A stretch of DNA of 51,011 nt. Source: Methylophaga muralis (GTDB taxonomy: Bacteria > Pseudomonadota > Gammaproteobacteria > Nitrosococcales > Methylophagaceae). The position numbers were made by a program, and so were the translations under genes. Each line of letters begins with the position of its first letter. Position 1 is the first letter of the stretch. Shown in pieces: positions 34,936-42,752 of this stretch. The notes under the pieces were generated by a model. It searched no databases, was not told the DNA's origin, and saw only the letters and a list, made by a program, of their open reading frames with translations. The stretch is from contig NZ_MCRI01000017.1 in the NCBI RefSeq assembly GCF_001720165.1, positions 1 to 51,011 of the forward strand, given 5' to 3'.

Positions 34936-37494
34936 CTATCTGTCGTCGGCTTTTATTGAACGCCCTTGACCTTTAAGGGCTGTCTCTAATTCGGCAAGAG
35001 TTTGATAAAAAGCGTGTTCCAGCTTTTCAGTAAGACGTAATACCTGAACAGAGCCGATATCAAAAGGTTTATACGATTCACCCTGACGGCAGAGTTCGGC
35101 AACGTTATTGGCGCCTAGTTCAGATGAAGAACCTTTTAACGCATGTAAGCTTTCGCGATAAGTCAGGTAATCATCATGTGCTGCTTGATGGATCAATTTA
35201 ATATGTTTAGTGCCATCTTCTTTATAACCATTAAACAACTGCTTTAAGAAGGTTTCACCGCCGCCTAGCTGAGATAGCTCAATTAGAATCTGCGGATCAC
35301 ACCACTGCTGGGTGGAAACCGAAGATTGATGTGCGGGTTTGCGAGTTTTGGCTTGGTCCTGATTATTGAGTGCCAGGCGGGCAATAGATTCCAGCAATGA
35401 ACGCGAATCAATTGGCTTAGTGAGAAACTCATTTGCTCCGGCTTCCAGACAACGTTGTTTGGCCTGTGGCGTGGCATCGGCCGTTAAAATAATAATCGGG
35501 ATATCGTGTCCGGTATCCATGTAACGCATGGCTCGGATAACTTCGGGACCACTATAATCCGGCATGTTCATATCCAGAATCAGCATTTCAATACTGTCAA
35601 TTTGTTGACTCAAAATATCTAATGCCTGCTCGCCACTGCTGGCCAGTAATACTGAATGACCGGCATGACGCAGAATGCCTTCGAGAACTTGTTGGTTCAC
35701 CAGATTATCTTCGGCAATCAGGATATTTAATGCTTTAGCGTACGATTGAGCGGCGTAATGCTGAGCCAGGGTAATGACTTTTTCATCCTGAATGGCATGA
35801 TTACTTTGCGCCGCATGGATCGCATTAAACAGAACAGGTTTCACCTGAACATCATGCACAATTGAAATGAAATGATGACGTAATCTTGGATCCTGCTTAC
35901 TTAAATCTGATGGATTCAACAAAATCAGTGCGGTATTGGCCAATAATGGTTCACCATGAATCATATTGGCAAACTGGATCGGATCAATGTCATGCATGCA
36001 ATCTTGGTCCAACATAACCGTCTGGTACGGTGTTTGACTTTCTGCTGCCCGAATTAAAGCTGAAAAGGCTTTGGCAGTAGTGTCGACATGTTGATAATTC
36101 ACTGACCAACCATTGATGATAGGTTTAATAAGATCATGCAGTGAAGCGGTGCTTAAGATCAGCATAGGGCTCTCGGATAAAGTTAAGTCAATTGTCTCAT
36201 TGGCCGTGAATGGCAGTTCAAACCAGAACAGGGTGCCTTCTCCCAGTTCGCTGGTCACACCAATCTCACCGCCCATCAGTTCAACCAATTCCTTGGCAAT
36301 CGTGGTGCCTAAGCCTGTTCCGCCTTTGTTCAGTGTATCAGGTGAGATCTGAGTGAAGTCATCGAAGACGCGTTGCAACGCTTCTGGTGGAATGCCAATC
36401 CCGGTATCACTGACTTCAAAGCGGATCCACAATTGTTGGTTCGATTTGTGATTGCTGGGTTGCACCGAGAGTTTAACGGCTCCGTTGTCGGTAAATTTAA
36501 TACTGTTACCGATAAGATTGATCAGCACCTGACGCAGATGTTGTAAATCGCCATTGATGGAGAAGGGCAGAGCAGGGTCGATATAGCAATTTAGATGTAA
36601 TCCTTTGGCGTTCGCCATCGGCTTTTGCATGCCAATGATGCTATTCAGTAATTGATGTAAATCGAAAGGTTTATCACTGATTAAAATCTTGCCAGCTTCA
36701 ATTTTGGCGATATCCAACACGTTTTCAATCAGACTCAGCAAAGTGTGAGCTGAAGTTTTCATGATTTTAACAAAGTCATGTTGTTGCTTATTGAGCTGGG
36801 TTTCAGCCATTAAATCAGCAATGCCGATAACGCCGTTTAATGGTGTGCGCAGTTCATGTGACATATTAGCCAGAAAACGACTTTTTGCTTCATTGGCCTG
36901 TTTTGATAACGCGATAGCGACATGCAGCTTTTTAATCAGAAAAGCCGAATACAACGGAATGATCAGCAATAAAAATAACAGGCTGTAACCAAATGGTTCA
37001 TGTTGAGGATGCTGCCAATATTCACCATTTAGAATGGCGATGGTAAAGCCGATAAGGCCAACGATTAAAGAGATATAAAGGTAATTCACCCCAAAGCGAA
37101 AGCCGTTGCCTAGAATGACCCATAGATACAAAACAAACAAAAAGACACTTTGTTCTCCGGCAATCAACATGACAATAGAAAGTGCAGTGAGGTCCAGCAG
37201 AATGCCACACACTCTGCGGATAGGGGACGGCTTGGGATTGAGAACCAAAGCCGTTGCAATTACTAATGCCAGTGAATAGTAAGCAAGTGTAATCAGGCTT
37301 GGAAAACTGATGAGGTTTTCGACAAAGGTTCTTTCAACGCCCCATGGCAGACAAAAATAAATTAACAGGGCAATACCCAATGTCAGGCGGATTTTTATCG
37401 CCTGTTCAGGTTCGGTATCTCCGGTTTTTGGCATTTTGGCGAACAGTCGCGAAAGCAATTTTTCCCCTTGAGGTTGGACGAGATTTTTGTTCAT
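34936..37494 (-). CDS. rpfC: RpfC-like hybrid sensor histidine kinase
   Basis: Membrane sensor, probably for DSF. The 852-residue protein has about five membrane segments (residues 35-190), HisKA with His213 in ANMSHELRTPLNG, an ATPase domain (VSDTGIGIP, GGTGLGTTIAKEL), a degenerate segment of about 120 residues, a receiver with Asp in LILDMNMPDYSG and a C-terminal Hpt domain (HALKGSSSELG). This is the RpfC architecture, plus an extra insert. It follows rpfG on the minus strand and converges with rpfF. Confidence 0.87.
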   Translation of the reverse strand: MNKNLVQPQGEKLLSRLFAKMPKTGDTEPEQAIKIRLTLGIALLIYFCLPWGVERTFVENLISFPSLITLAYYSLALVIATALVLNPKPSPIRRVCGILLDLTALSIVMLIAGEQSVFLFVLYLWVILGNGFRFGVNYLYISLIVGLIGFTIAILNGEYWQHPQHEPFGYSLLFLLLIIPLYSAFLIKKLHVAIALSKQANEAKSRFLANMSHELRTPLNGVIGIADLMAETQLNKQQHDFVKIMKTSAHTLLSLIENVLDIAKIEAGKILISDKPFDLHQLLNSIIGMQKPMANAKGLHLNCYIDPALPFSINGDLQHLRQVLINLIGNSIKFTDNGAVKLSVQPSNHKSNQQLWIRFEVSDTGIGIPPEALQRVFDDFTQISPDTLNKGGTGLGTTIAKELVELMGGEIGVTSELGEGTLFWFELPFTANETIDLTLSESPMLILSTASLHDLIKPIINGWSVNYQHVDTTAKAFSALIRAAESQTPYQTVMLDQDCMHDIDPIQFANMIHGEPLLANTALILLNPSDLSKQDPRLRHHFISIVHDVQVKPVLFNAIHAAQSNHAIQDEKVITLAQHYAAQSYAKALNILIAEDNLVNQQVLEGILRHAGHSVLLASSGEQALDILSQQIDSIEMLILDMNMPDYSGPEVIRAMRYMDTGHDIPIIILTADATPQAKQRCLEAGANEFLTKPIDSRSLLESIARLALNNQDQAKTRKPAHQSSVSTQQWCDPQILIELSQLGGGETFLKQLFNGYKEDGTKHIKLIHQAAHDDYLTYRESLHALKGSSSELGANNVAELCRQGESYKPFDIGSVQVLRLTEKLEHAFYQTLAELETALKGQGRSIKADDR

Positions 37495-37509
37495 AGTATC
37501 CGGGCAAAG

Positions 37510-37602
37510 CTAGTCAGCATATTCAGCTTGAATTTGTTGAATGGCATCAATCCGATCAAAAAAAGCTTTTACACAGCGCGGATCTAACTGTGTTCCGGCA
37601 CT
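37510..37602 (-). other. Frame-displaced C-terminal end of rpfG
   Basis: Read one frame away from the main rpfG frame, these 30 codons plus stop encode SAGTQLDPRCVKAFFDRID and 11 further residues, which is the expected C-terminal helix of an HD-GYP domain. The main frame diverges at about 37601-37607. Restoring it would end rpfG at 37510, 15 bases before the rpfC start, the natural operon spacing. It may be a real mutation or a sequence error. Confidence 0.8.
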
Positions 37603-38624
37603 TGTTTGATATATTTGCAGGCATCTTCATTGGACCACGGCTTTTTGTAGGGTCTTTCGGTGACTAAAGCATCATAAATATCAGCCACTGCCACGACTCT
37701 GGCAATCAGTGGGATTTCCTCTCCCTGCAACTGATTCGGATAACCTTTTCCATCATAACGTTCGTGATGATGCAGTGCGATCACAGCTCCAATGTGCATG
37801 TATTTGGATTGACTGTCAGAGAGAATTTCGTGCCCGATAGTGGTATGAGTTTTCATGATTTCCCATTCATCGGGATCCAGTTTTCCAGGTTTCAATAAGA
37901 TCCGGTCAGGAATACCGATTTTGCCAATATCATGCATGGGGGCGGCATATTCGAGATCTTCACACTGCTGTTCATCAAAATCACCCAACGCTTCAGCAAT
38001 AAATCGAGAATATTTCGCCATACGGATAACATGATTCCCGGTGCCTTCATCACGGTATTCACCAGCTTTGGCCAAACGAATAATAGTTTCTTTTTCTCTT
38101 AAGATGATTTGTTCGGTAGCGATTTCGACCTGGCGGGCCAGCCATTTAGCGCGATCTTCAATGATGAGATGCTGTTCATGCATTTGCAGCAGGTTACGAC
38201 AGCTGGTGCGACATTCTATTTGATCTATGGGACGTATCAGAAATGCAGTGGCTCCAGCATCTAGTGCTTCGTAACGCACTGCTTTCTCACTGACCACCGT
38301 GATCATCATGATAGGAACACTTTGAAAATCGGGGTTTTGACGAACGCGCCGGATAAACTCGATGCCATCAATTTCTGGCATACGGTAATCCGTTATAATC
38401 AAATCAGCCTCATGCTGATTCAGCCACTCAAGGGCATCGGCAGAATTACTTAGCGCCGTAACATGAATATTTTCGCCAATTTGCAAGACTATTTTTTCCA
38501 AAATAGTTCTGCCGGTAGATTGATCATCGACGATCAACACCTCTTTGGTCTTCTTAAGAATGCTCAATCTCCTTGCCGATTCATAAGGTTTTAAGTTGTC
38601 AGGACGACCATATTGGTTTGCCAA
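37584..38624 (-). CDS. rpfG: RpfG-like response regulator with HD-GYP phosphodiesterase domain, frameshifted near the C-terminus
   Basis: c-di-GMP phosphodiesterase answering to RpfC. The 346-residue frame has a receiver with Asp79 (LIITDYRMPEIDG) and an HD-GYP domain with His231-Asp232 in HDIGKIGIPD and HHERYDGKGYP. A one-base change near 37604 replaces the last 30 residues (see the displaced end) by VPEHS; catalytic residues are kept, but the C-terminal helix is lost. The TTG at 38624 is the likely start because AGGA lies seven bases upstream; the upstream ATG is in another frame. Confidence 0.85.
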   Translation of the reverse strand: MANQYGRPDNLKPYESARRLSILKKTKEVLIVDDQSTGRTILEKIVLQIGENIHVTALSNSADALEWLNQHEADLIITDYRMPEIDGIEFIRRVRQNPDFQSVPIMMITVVSEKAVRYEALDAGATAFLIRPIDQIECRTSCRNLLQMHEQHLIIEDRAKWLARQVEIATEQIILREKETIIRLAKAGEYRDEGTGNHVIRMAKYSRFIAEALGDFDEQQCEDLEYAAPMHDIGKIGIPDRILLKPGKLDPDEWEIMKTHTTIGHEILSDSQSKYMHIGAVIALHHHERYDGKGYPNQLQGEEIPLIARVVAVADIYDALVTERPYKKPWSNEDACKYIKQVPEHS

Positions 38625-38931
38625 GACATGATCCTCATTAACTTGCCCTTCCGTTACATCCCTGCATTGGCAGTTTAATTAACAGAAGTCTTTCCCTTGA
38701 ATCTGTGTCAGTTATTTTGTTTAAATACGAATGCTTTTTATCACCGCATTATGCTGACACTGTTCATGGCTGTCCATCCCATTTGAGTTGTGAACAAATA
38801 CTTAATAACCTCTTTGGTTTGAATCGAGGTAAATAAATTTTGTCAGCAAAAATGATTTTGAATCGAAATCTCAGAAGACCTGAATAATCTGTTCACGTGT
38901 AATTCACGTGTTCAATAGGATCATATTATCC

Positions 38932-39300
38932 ATGAAAGCTTTATTACTAATTGCCCATGGCAGTCGCCGCCAACGTTCAAATGATGAAGTCATCGAACTT
39001 GCCGACAAACTTAAATCAGAATGTGCTGAGCACTACGACATTGTGCAAGCTGCCTTTCTAGAACTTGCAGACATCTTAATTGCCGATGGAATTGAAAATT
39101 GTGTGAATGACGGTGCGACGCACATTACGGTATTGCCATACTTTCTAAACTCCGGGCGTCATGTCACCGAAGATATTCCACATGATATTGATGTGGTAAG
39201 ACCTAAATTCCCGGATGTGCAGATTTTTATTGCGGACCACATTGGCGCTTCGTCAGCGATGATTGGTATGTTAAGAACGGCAGCAATCGCTAATCAGTGA
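38932..39300 (+). CDS. CbiX-like sirohydrochlorin chelatase
   Basis: Short (122-residue) class II chelatase of the CbiX/SirB type, inserting Co or Fe into sirohydrochlorin. It starts KALLLIAHGSRRQRSN, with the metal-site His in the AHGSR motif, and contains THITVLPYFLNSGRHVTEDIP with the second His. A longer upstream start (38908) lacks support. About 300 bases separate it from rpfG; only promoters are likely there. Confidence 0.85.
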   Translation: MKALLLIAHGSRRQRSNDEVIELADKLKSECAEHYDIVQAAFLELADILIADGIENCVNDGATHITVLPYFLNSGRHVTEDIPHDIDVVRPKFPDVQIFIADHIGASSAMIGMLRTAAIANQ

Positions 39301-39312
39301 TTTTTTGCTTTA

Positions 39313-39522
39313 TCAAGGTTTTAAAAATCTTGAAGCAATGATCATGGAGTCGGTTGGTCTTTCACGTTGCACCTGCCAGCCTTGAGCCAAAATATAGTCA
39401 AGCGCCTGTTGGTGACTCTCAAACTTTTTATAAACCGCTTGTTGCACTCCATCAATCTCTGAGTGAATGATAAAAAGCGTTGGACCAACTTGTTCAATAC
39501 GACATTGTGGAAGGCGTGACAT
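39313..39522 (-). CDS. Hypothetical protein (69 aa)
   Basis: Small, soluble-looking protein, unrecognised. It starts MSRLPQCRIEQVGPTLFIIH, ends MIIASRFLKP and has no signal or membrane segment. The ATG at 39522 has GGAG seven bases upstream; a longer frame begins at 39630 inside the terminator that follows pqqA, so is less likely. Lying just downstream of pqqA on the same strand, it may be expressed by read-through. Confidence 0.5.
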   Translation of the reverse strand: MSRLPQCRIEQVGPTLFIIHSEIDGVQQAVYKKFESHQQALDYILAQGWQVQRERPTDSMIIASRFLKP

Positions 39523-39627
39523 AGTGGTTCTCCAGTGCTTAATAAATTCAGAATCGGTGGTTAATAAATAATCTAAAGATGCAGTATAGGCTTTCTGCAA
39601 TACCAAAACCTCAGCAAACTTAAGACA

Positions 39628-39650
39628 CAAAAAAGCCCCTTTGCAGGGGC
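39628..39650 (-). terminator. Intrinsic terminator after pqqA
   Basis: On the minus strand GCCCCT-GCAA-AGGGGC, then TTTTTT. It lies 22 bases after the pqqA stop and separates it from the next gene, so pqqA is mainly a monocistronic short transcript. Confidence 0.85.
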
Positions 39651-39672
39651 CTCTATGTTAAAGCAGTTTGGT

Positions 39673-39744
39673 TTAACGGTTACAGATGTACATAGTAACT
39701 TCAAAGCCGAAACGCATATCTGAGTATTCTGGTTTAGTCCACAT
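39673..39744 (-). CDS. pqqA: PQQ precursor peptide PqqA
   Basis: The 23-residue peptide begins [18 protein letters not shown] and ends YICNR. It has the invariant Glu-x-x-x-Tyr (EVTMY) whose Glu and Tyr side chains are cross-linked to form PQQ. The gene is too short for usual gene finders. AGGAG lies eight bases before the ATG. A terminator follows, and pqqB-E are not in the window. PQQ is the cofactor of the XoxF dehydrogenase at the right edge. Confidence 0.95.
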   Translation of the reverse strand: MWTKPEYSDMRFGFEVTMYICNR

Positions 39745-39789
39745 GATAGTAACTCCTGAGTGAGAAAAATGCTGCTTGGTACGATTCAC

Positions 39790-39821
39790 ATAATAGGCAT
39801 CTCGCTACAGGTTCTGTAGCG
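39790..39821 (-). promoter_or_regulatory. Possible pqqA promoter with overlapping palindrome
   Basis: On the minus strand TATTAT (39790-39795) is a candidate -10 element and lies 46 bases from the pqqA start. A perfect 8-base inverted repeat CGCTACAG-GTT-CTGTAGCG (39803-39821) falls over the -35 region, where an operator would be expected. No good -35 hexamer is seen, so regulation by an activator is possible. Confidence 0.4.
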
Positions 39822-39949
39822 GATATTGCTCGACAGGAATCAGTATTTTCCTTGATTAAAAATGGAAGTTAAGCATTAAACCCAATACCTCGTTAACGTA
39901 TGATTAATCCCAAACGGATCTCATAGTTCATAGCCACGACCCTGACTGT

Positions 39950-39955
39950 TATAAT
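39950..39955 (+). promoter_or_regulatory. -10 element of tRNA-Arg
   Basis: TATAAT lies 10 bases before the tRNA 5' end. The -35 region is weak. Confidence 0.5.
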
Positions 39956-39965
39956 CACCGCCGAT

Positions 39966-40042
39966 GTCCCTGTAGCTCAGATGGATAGAGCGTCCCCCTC
40001 CTAAGGGGAAGGTCATGCGTTCGAATCGCATCGGGGACACCA
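39966..40042 (+). tRNA. tRNA-Arg (anticodon CCT)
   Basis: Cloverleaf read directly: acceptor GTCCCTG/CGGGGAC, D-stem GCTC/GAGC, anticodon stem TCCCC/GGGGA around loop CTCCTAA (anticodon CCT, reading AGG), T-stem ATGCG/CGCAT around TTCGAAT, and an encoded CCA end. Confidence 0.97.
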
Positions 40043-40048
40043 AAAATA

Positions 40049-41254
40049 TTAATAAATTATTTGCAGTCGTGATTGGAAAATAGCGGGGGAGGCGTTGGTG
40101 AATTCTCCGCCATCAACTTTCAGAACCTTTACATATTCGCTGCTAAGACTGATATTTCGGTTTAATACCCAAGTGAGCCCTGTAGTCAGGTTTTGTTGAC
40201 GTCCACCAGTAATTGGGTGATTAGTTAAATCTAACTCGCTTAATCGCATGCCTAATCGCCAAGCACCCCAGCCACCATGTTGGACAGAATGGGCCGGTCT
40301 TAACCGTCCAAAAGTACCTTTTTCATGGTTGTATGGTTGTGGTTCACCGCTGGCAATCCAGGTTAAATCAATATGCCAGCCACTAAAATGAATATTTTCG
40401 CCGGAGTCAGTTTGATTGATTCGGGCTTTGCCAACATGACTGTAAATATATTCAGCTTGCAGCGCCCACGGACCTCTGGCGATAGCAGATTCTATTCCTA
40501 AATAGGTGTAGCTATCGGCAATAAAGGTTCGTGTGTCGATTAATCGAATATCGGTATTTCTCGTTTCAGGGCGTTGGCGAAAACGAACTTCTTGTTGGCT
40601 ATCGGTATTTCGATGTGCAATACCTAAACCGAAATGAACTATTCTGCCAGCATCGCTTTGTGGGGCGAATGTAACGCGGGCTGAGGTGCCAAATTTTGTA
40701 TCGTTGCTACTGCTTTCAGTGCCTGTTGTGAACATGCCAGCCGCTGCTGTCCAATGGTGTGTGTGTTTGTGAAGCTCAACCCCTAACGATCTGGGTGGTG
40801 TCAACAGACTGACTAGCGAGCGTTCGAGAAAAGCCAAATCCTGCACGCTGGTCAGCCGTTCCATGCCAAACGGTTCTTTAAAATGACCTACAGTAAAGCG
40901 GGTGTTGTCGGCGCTGGTATAGCGGATAAACGCATTACGAATCGCTGAACGATCATCCCTGGCAAAGTCATAAGTAAAATCGATAGAAAGATGCTCTCCG
41001 ATTTGAGCACTGCTGGAGAGTCGAGCACGTCGAACATTCCATTCGTTATCAAAATCGGTGCGACTATCGTTAATAAAAACTCCCCGATCCAACTGCAAGC
41101 GGGTGCCGCTTTCAAATTGAAAGAAATCATCTTTGCTGCTGTAGCAAAATAACGAATCACAGTTTTTTTTAGCGGGTTCAGCCAGACTGAACCCAGGTAA
41201 AAATAATAATCCCAAAACGACGTAGGGAAGGTAGCGTTGATAGAGCAAAGACAT
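40049..41254 (-). CDS. OprO/OprP-type outer-membrane porin (second copy)
   Basis: Porin of the same family as the one at the left edge. In 401 residues it has a signal peptide (FSLAEPAKK region), RLQLDRGVFIND, NEWNVRRARLSSSAQIGEHLSIDFTYDF and VGHFKEPFGMERL, all OprO/P-type strands, ending LQIIY. Its ATG overlaps AAAGGA, so a TTG two codons later is a possible alternative start. Ends 6 bases from the convergent tRNA. Confidence 0.82.
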   Translation of the reverse strand: MSLLYQRYLPYVVLGLLFLPGFSLAEPAKKNCDSLFCYSSKDDFFQFESGTRLQLDRGVFINDSRTDFDNEWNVRRARLSSSAQIGEHLSIDFTYDFARDDRSAIRNAFIRYTSADNTRFTVGHFKEPFGMERLTSVQDLAFLERSLVSLLTPPRSLGVELHKHTHHWTAAAGMFTTGTESSSNDTKFGTSARVTFAPQSDAGRIVHFGLGIAHRNTDSQQEVRFRQRPETRNTDIRLIDTRTFIADSYTYLGIESAIARGPWALQAEYIYSHVGKARINQTDSGENIHFSGWHIDLTWIASGEPQPYNHEKGTFGRLRPAHSVQHGGWGAWRLGMRLSELDLTNHPITGGRQQNLTTGLTWVLNRNISLSSEYVKVLKVDGGEFTNASPAIFQSRLQIIY

Positions 41255-41283
41255 TCCTTTGTCAGTTAACAGTTTGATAAGGC

Positions 41284-41916
41284 TTATTTCTGAAGAATTA
41301 TTTTTGATTGGTGCGATTCTGTCTCGCTATCTGACAAGCCTGCCGTCAAAATCCATCGCATAGTGTCTTCGTTAGACATTTTTAATGATCTGACTTGTTC
41401 GCGTGGCAGACAGATGGTGTAGCCACCAATCTGATAACTCAGCGGCAGATAAACGGCTACCAGATCATTTTCCTCTTCTTCATCCTGGGTCATTTCGAGC
41501 AAATGACTGACATCGTCTTTCACCAGAAAGCCAATAAATTGCACGCCACCAATAGTAACCGCCACGGCATGATTCAGATTGTCCTGTTGCTTCTCACGAG
41601 AGAAGAATTTGGTGAAATCGCGCAATGCACCATGAATCGATTTGACCAGCGGTATGCGATCTAATATGGATTCACCGATATCGAACAGACGTTTTACCAA
41701 CCAGGCATTTACGGCGATACCGATAACAAAAATTAAGCCAATAGCAGCTAATAAACCCAGCCCTGGCCAGTAAAAATCATAGGGCAAAATAGCAATCATC
41801 ATGGGACGCAAGGCTTGTTCCGCGGAGACGGCCAACCAATAAATCAAATACAACGTTAGTGTGACCGGGAGTACCGTTGCCAAACCTTTTAGAAAAGTTT
41901 TCCAGACAAATTGCAT
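41284..41916 (-). CDS. DUF502 family membrane protein
   Basis: A 210-residue inner-membrane protein of DUF502 with two membrane segments (residues 9-29, 50-75) and the family motif ILDRIPLVKSIHGALRDFTKFFSRE at about 86-110. The C-terminal half is a soluble domain with GFLVKDD and VYLPLSYQIGGYTICLPREQV, also typical. Function unknown; family members are widely conserved in Gram-negative bacteria. Confidence 0.88.
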   Translation of the reverse strand: MQFVWKTFLKGLATVLPVTLTLYLIYWLAVSAEQALRPMMIAILPYDFYWPGLGLLAAIGLIFVIGIAVNAWLVKRLFDIGESILDRIPLVKSIHGALRDFTKFFSREKQQDNLNHAVAVTIGGVQFIGFLVKDDVSHLLEMTQDEEEENDLVAVYLPLSYQIGGYTICLPREQVRSLKMSNEDTMRWILTAGLSDSETESHQSKIILQK

Positions 41917-41954
41917 AAAGCTGCTTCCCGTTCTTAATTTAAAGAATAAAGTAT

Positions 41955-42419
41955 CTATATATAAAGTGTGATGTCGGCTTCACTGGCAAATTCCAGAAAG
42001 GTAGCTGCCCCACCATGACTTATGCCATCGATGAAATCCGAGTTTTTAAAATCGAATAAATCCACTGTCATTTGACAGGCAATTAATTCAACGCCAGATT
42101 CCAGGCAGATTTCACGTAATTCAGCGACGCTGGCGACGCCTTTCTTTTTGAGCTTGCGTTGCATCATCCAGGTGGCAAAAGCTTCAAGACCAGGAATAAT
42201 CTGTACGATGCTAGGCACTGGAACTGGCATCGGCATGGCTGGGTTACCCAAAGGCGATACTTTGAGTGATAAATCGTTTTTCAGTAACTGCAAACCATAA
42301 AAGGTAAAAAATATTTTCGCTTCAAAACCTAATGCTGCGGCAGTTGACGCCAGCAAAAATGGAGGATAAGCGCCGTCTAAAGTGCCTTTACTGGCGATGA
42401 TGGCGAGTTTCTTAGCCAT
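41955..42419 (-). CDS. DsrE/F-like (DsrE family) sulfur-relay protein
   Basis: A 154-residue DsrE/peroxiredoxin-like protein beginning KKLAIIASKGTLDGAYPPFLLASTAAALG, typical of the DsrE2 type that pairs with TusA. It contains CLESGVELIACQMTVDLF; the Cys in IACQMT sits at the position where the active Cys occurs in the family. It follows tusA by three bases and would accept or donate persulfide. Confidence 0.82.
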   Translation of the reverse strand: MAKKLAIIASKGTLDGAYPPFLLASTAAALGFEAKIFFTFYGLQLLKNDLSLKVSPLGNPAMPMPVPVPSIVQIIPGLEAFATWMMQRKLKKKGVASVAELREICLESGVELIACQMTVDLFDFKNSDFIDGISHGGAATFLEFASEADITLYI

Positions 42420-42422
42420 GCT

Positions 42423-42656
42423 TTATGCCCCTTTTTCAATGATGAAATACAGCTTTCCGTCAGTTTCTTCGCTGCTTAACAGCGGATTGCCAGTCATTTT
42501 GCAAAAAGCCGGAATATCTTTTAGCGCACCTTTATCGGTACAGATGAGTCGAAGTCGCTGCGCAGAGGTCATTTCATTAAGCATTTTGCGAGCTTTGAGC
42601 ACTGGAAGCGGACAGTTTAAGCCCGAGGTATCAATTTCTGTATCAAAATCTGACAT
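42423..42656 (-). CDS. tusA: TusA-family sulfur-transfer protein
   Basis: 77-residue SirA/TusA-fold protein. DTSGLNCPLPVLKARKML carries the conserved Cys15 in the CPxP motif that holds persulfide. The ATG at 42656 lies closest to the family start; a frame opening at 42674 adds six residues. Paired with the DsrE-like gene. The group is divergent from bepA. Confidence 0.88.
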   Translation of the reverse strand: MSDFDTEIDTSGLNCPLPVLKARKMLNEMTSAQRLRLICTDKGALKDIPAFCKMTGNPLLSSEETDGKLYFIIEKGA

Positions 42657-42752
42657 ACTGATTTCCTTTAACATATGCGTTTACATAATAAACGCAAGTG
42701 GCGTTTTTGTCTTTGCGGAACCGGCCTTAATAAGCCAAGGTCTATAGGCGTT

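Noticed and set aside
39966-40042. tRNA-Arg as an integration site
   Set aside because: No integrase, no repeat of the tRNA 3' end and no change of gene type across it were seen.
41160-41254. Linking the two OprO/P-type porins (35-1360 and 40049-41254) as one duplicated locus
   Set aside because: They are about 40 kb apart, only family-level similar by eye, and share no flanking genes.
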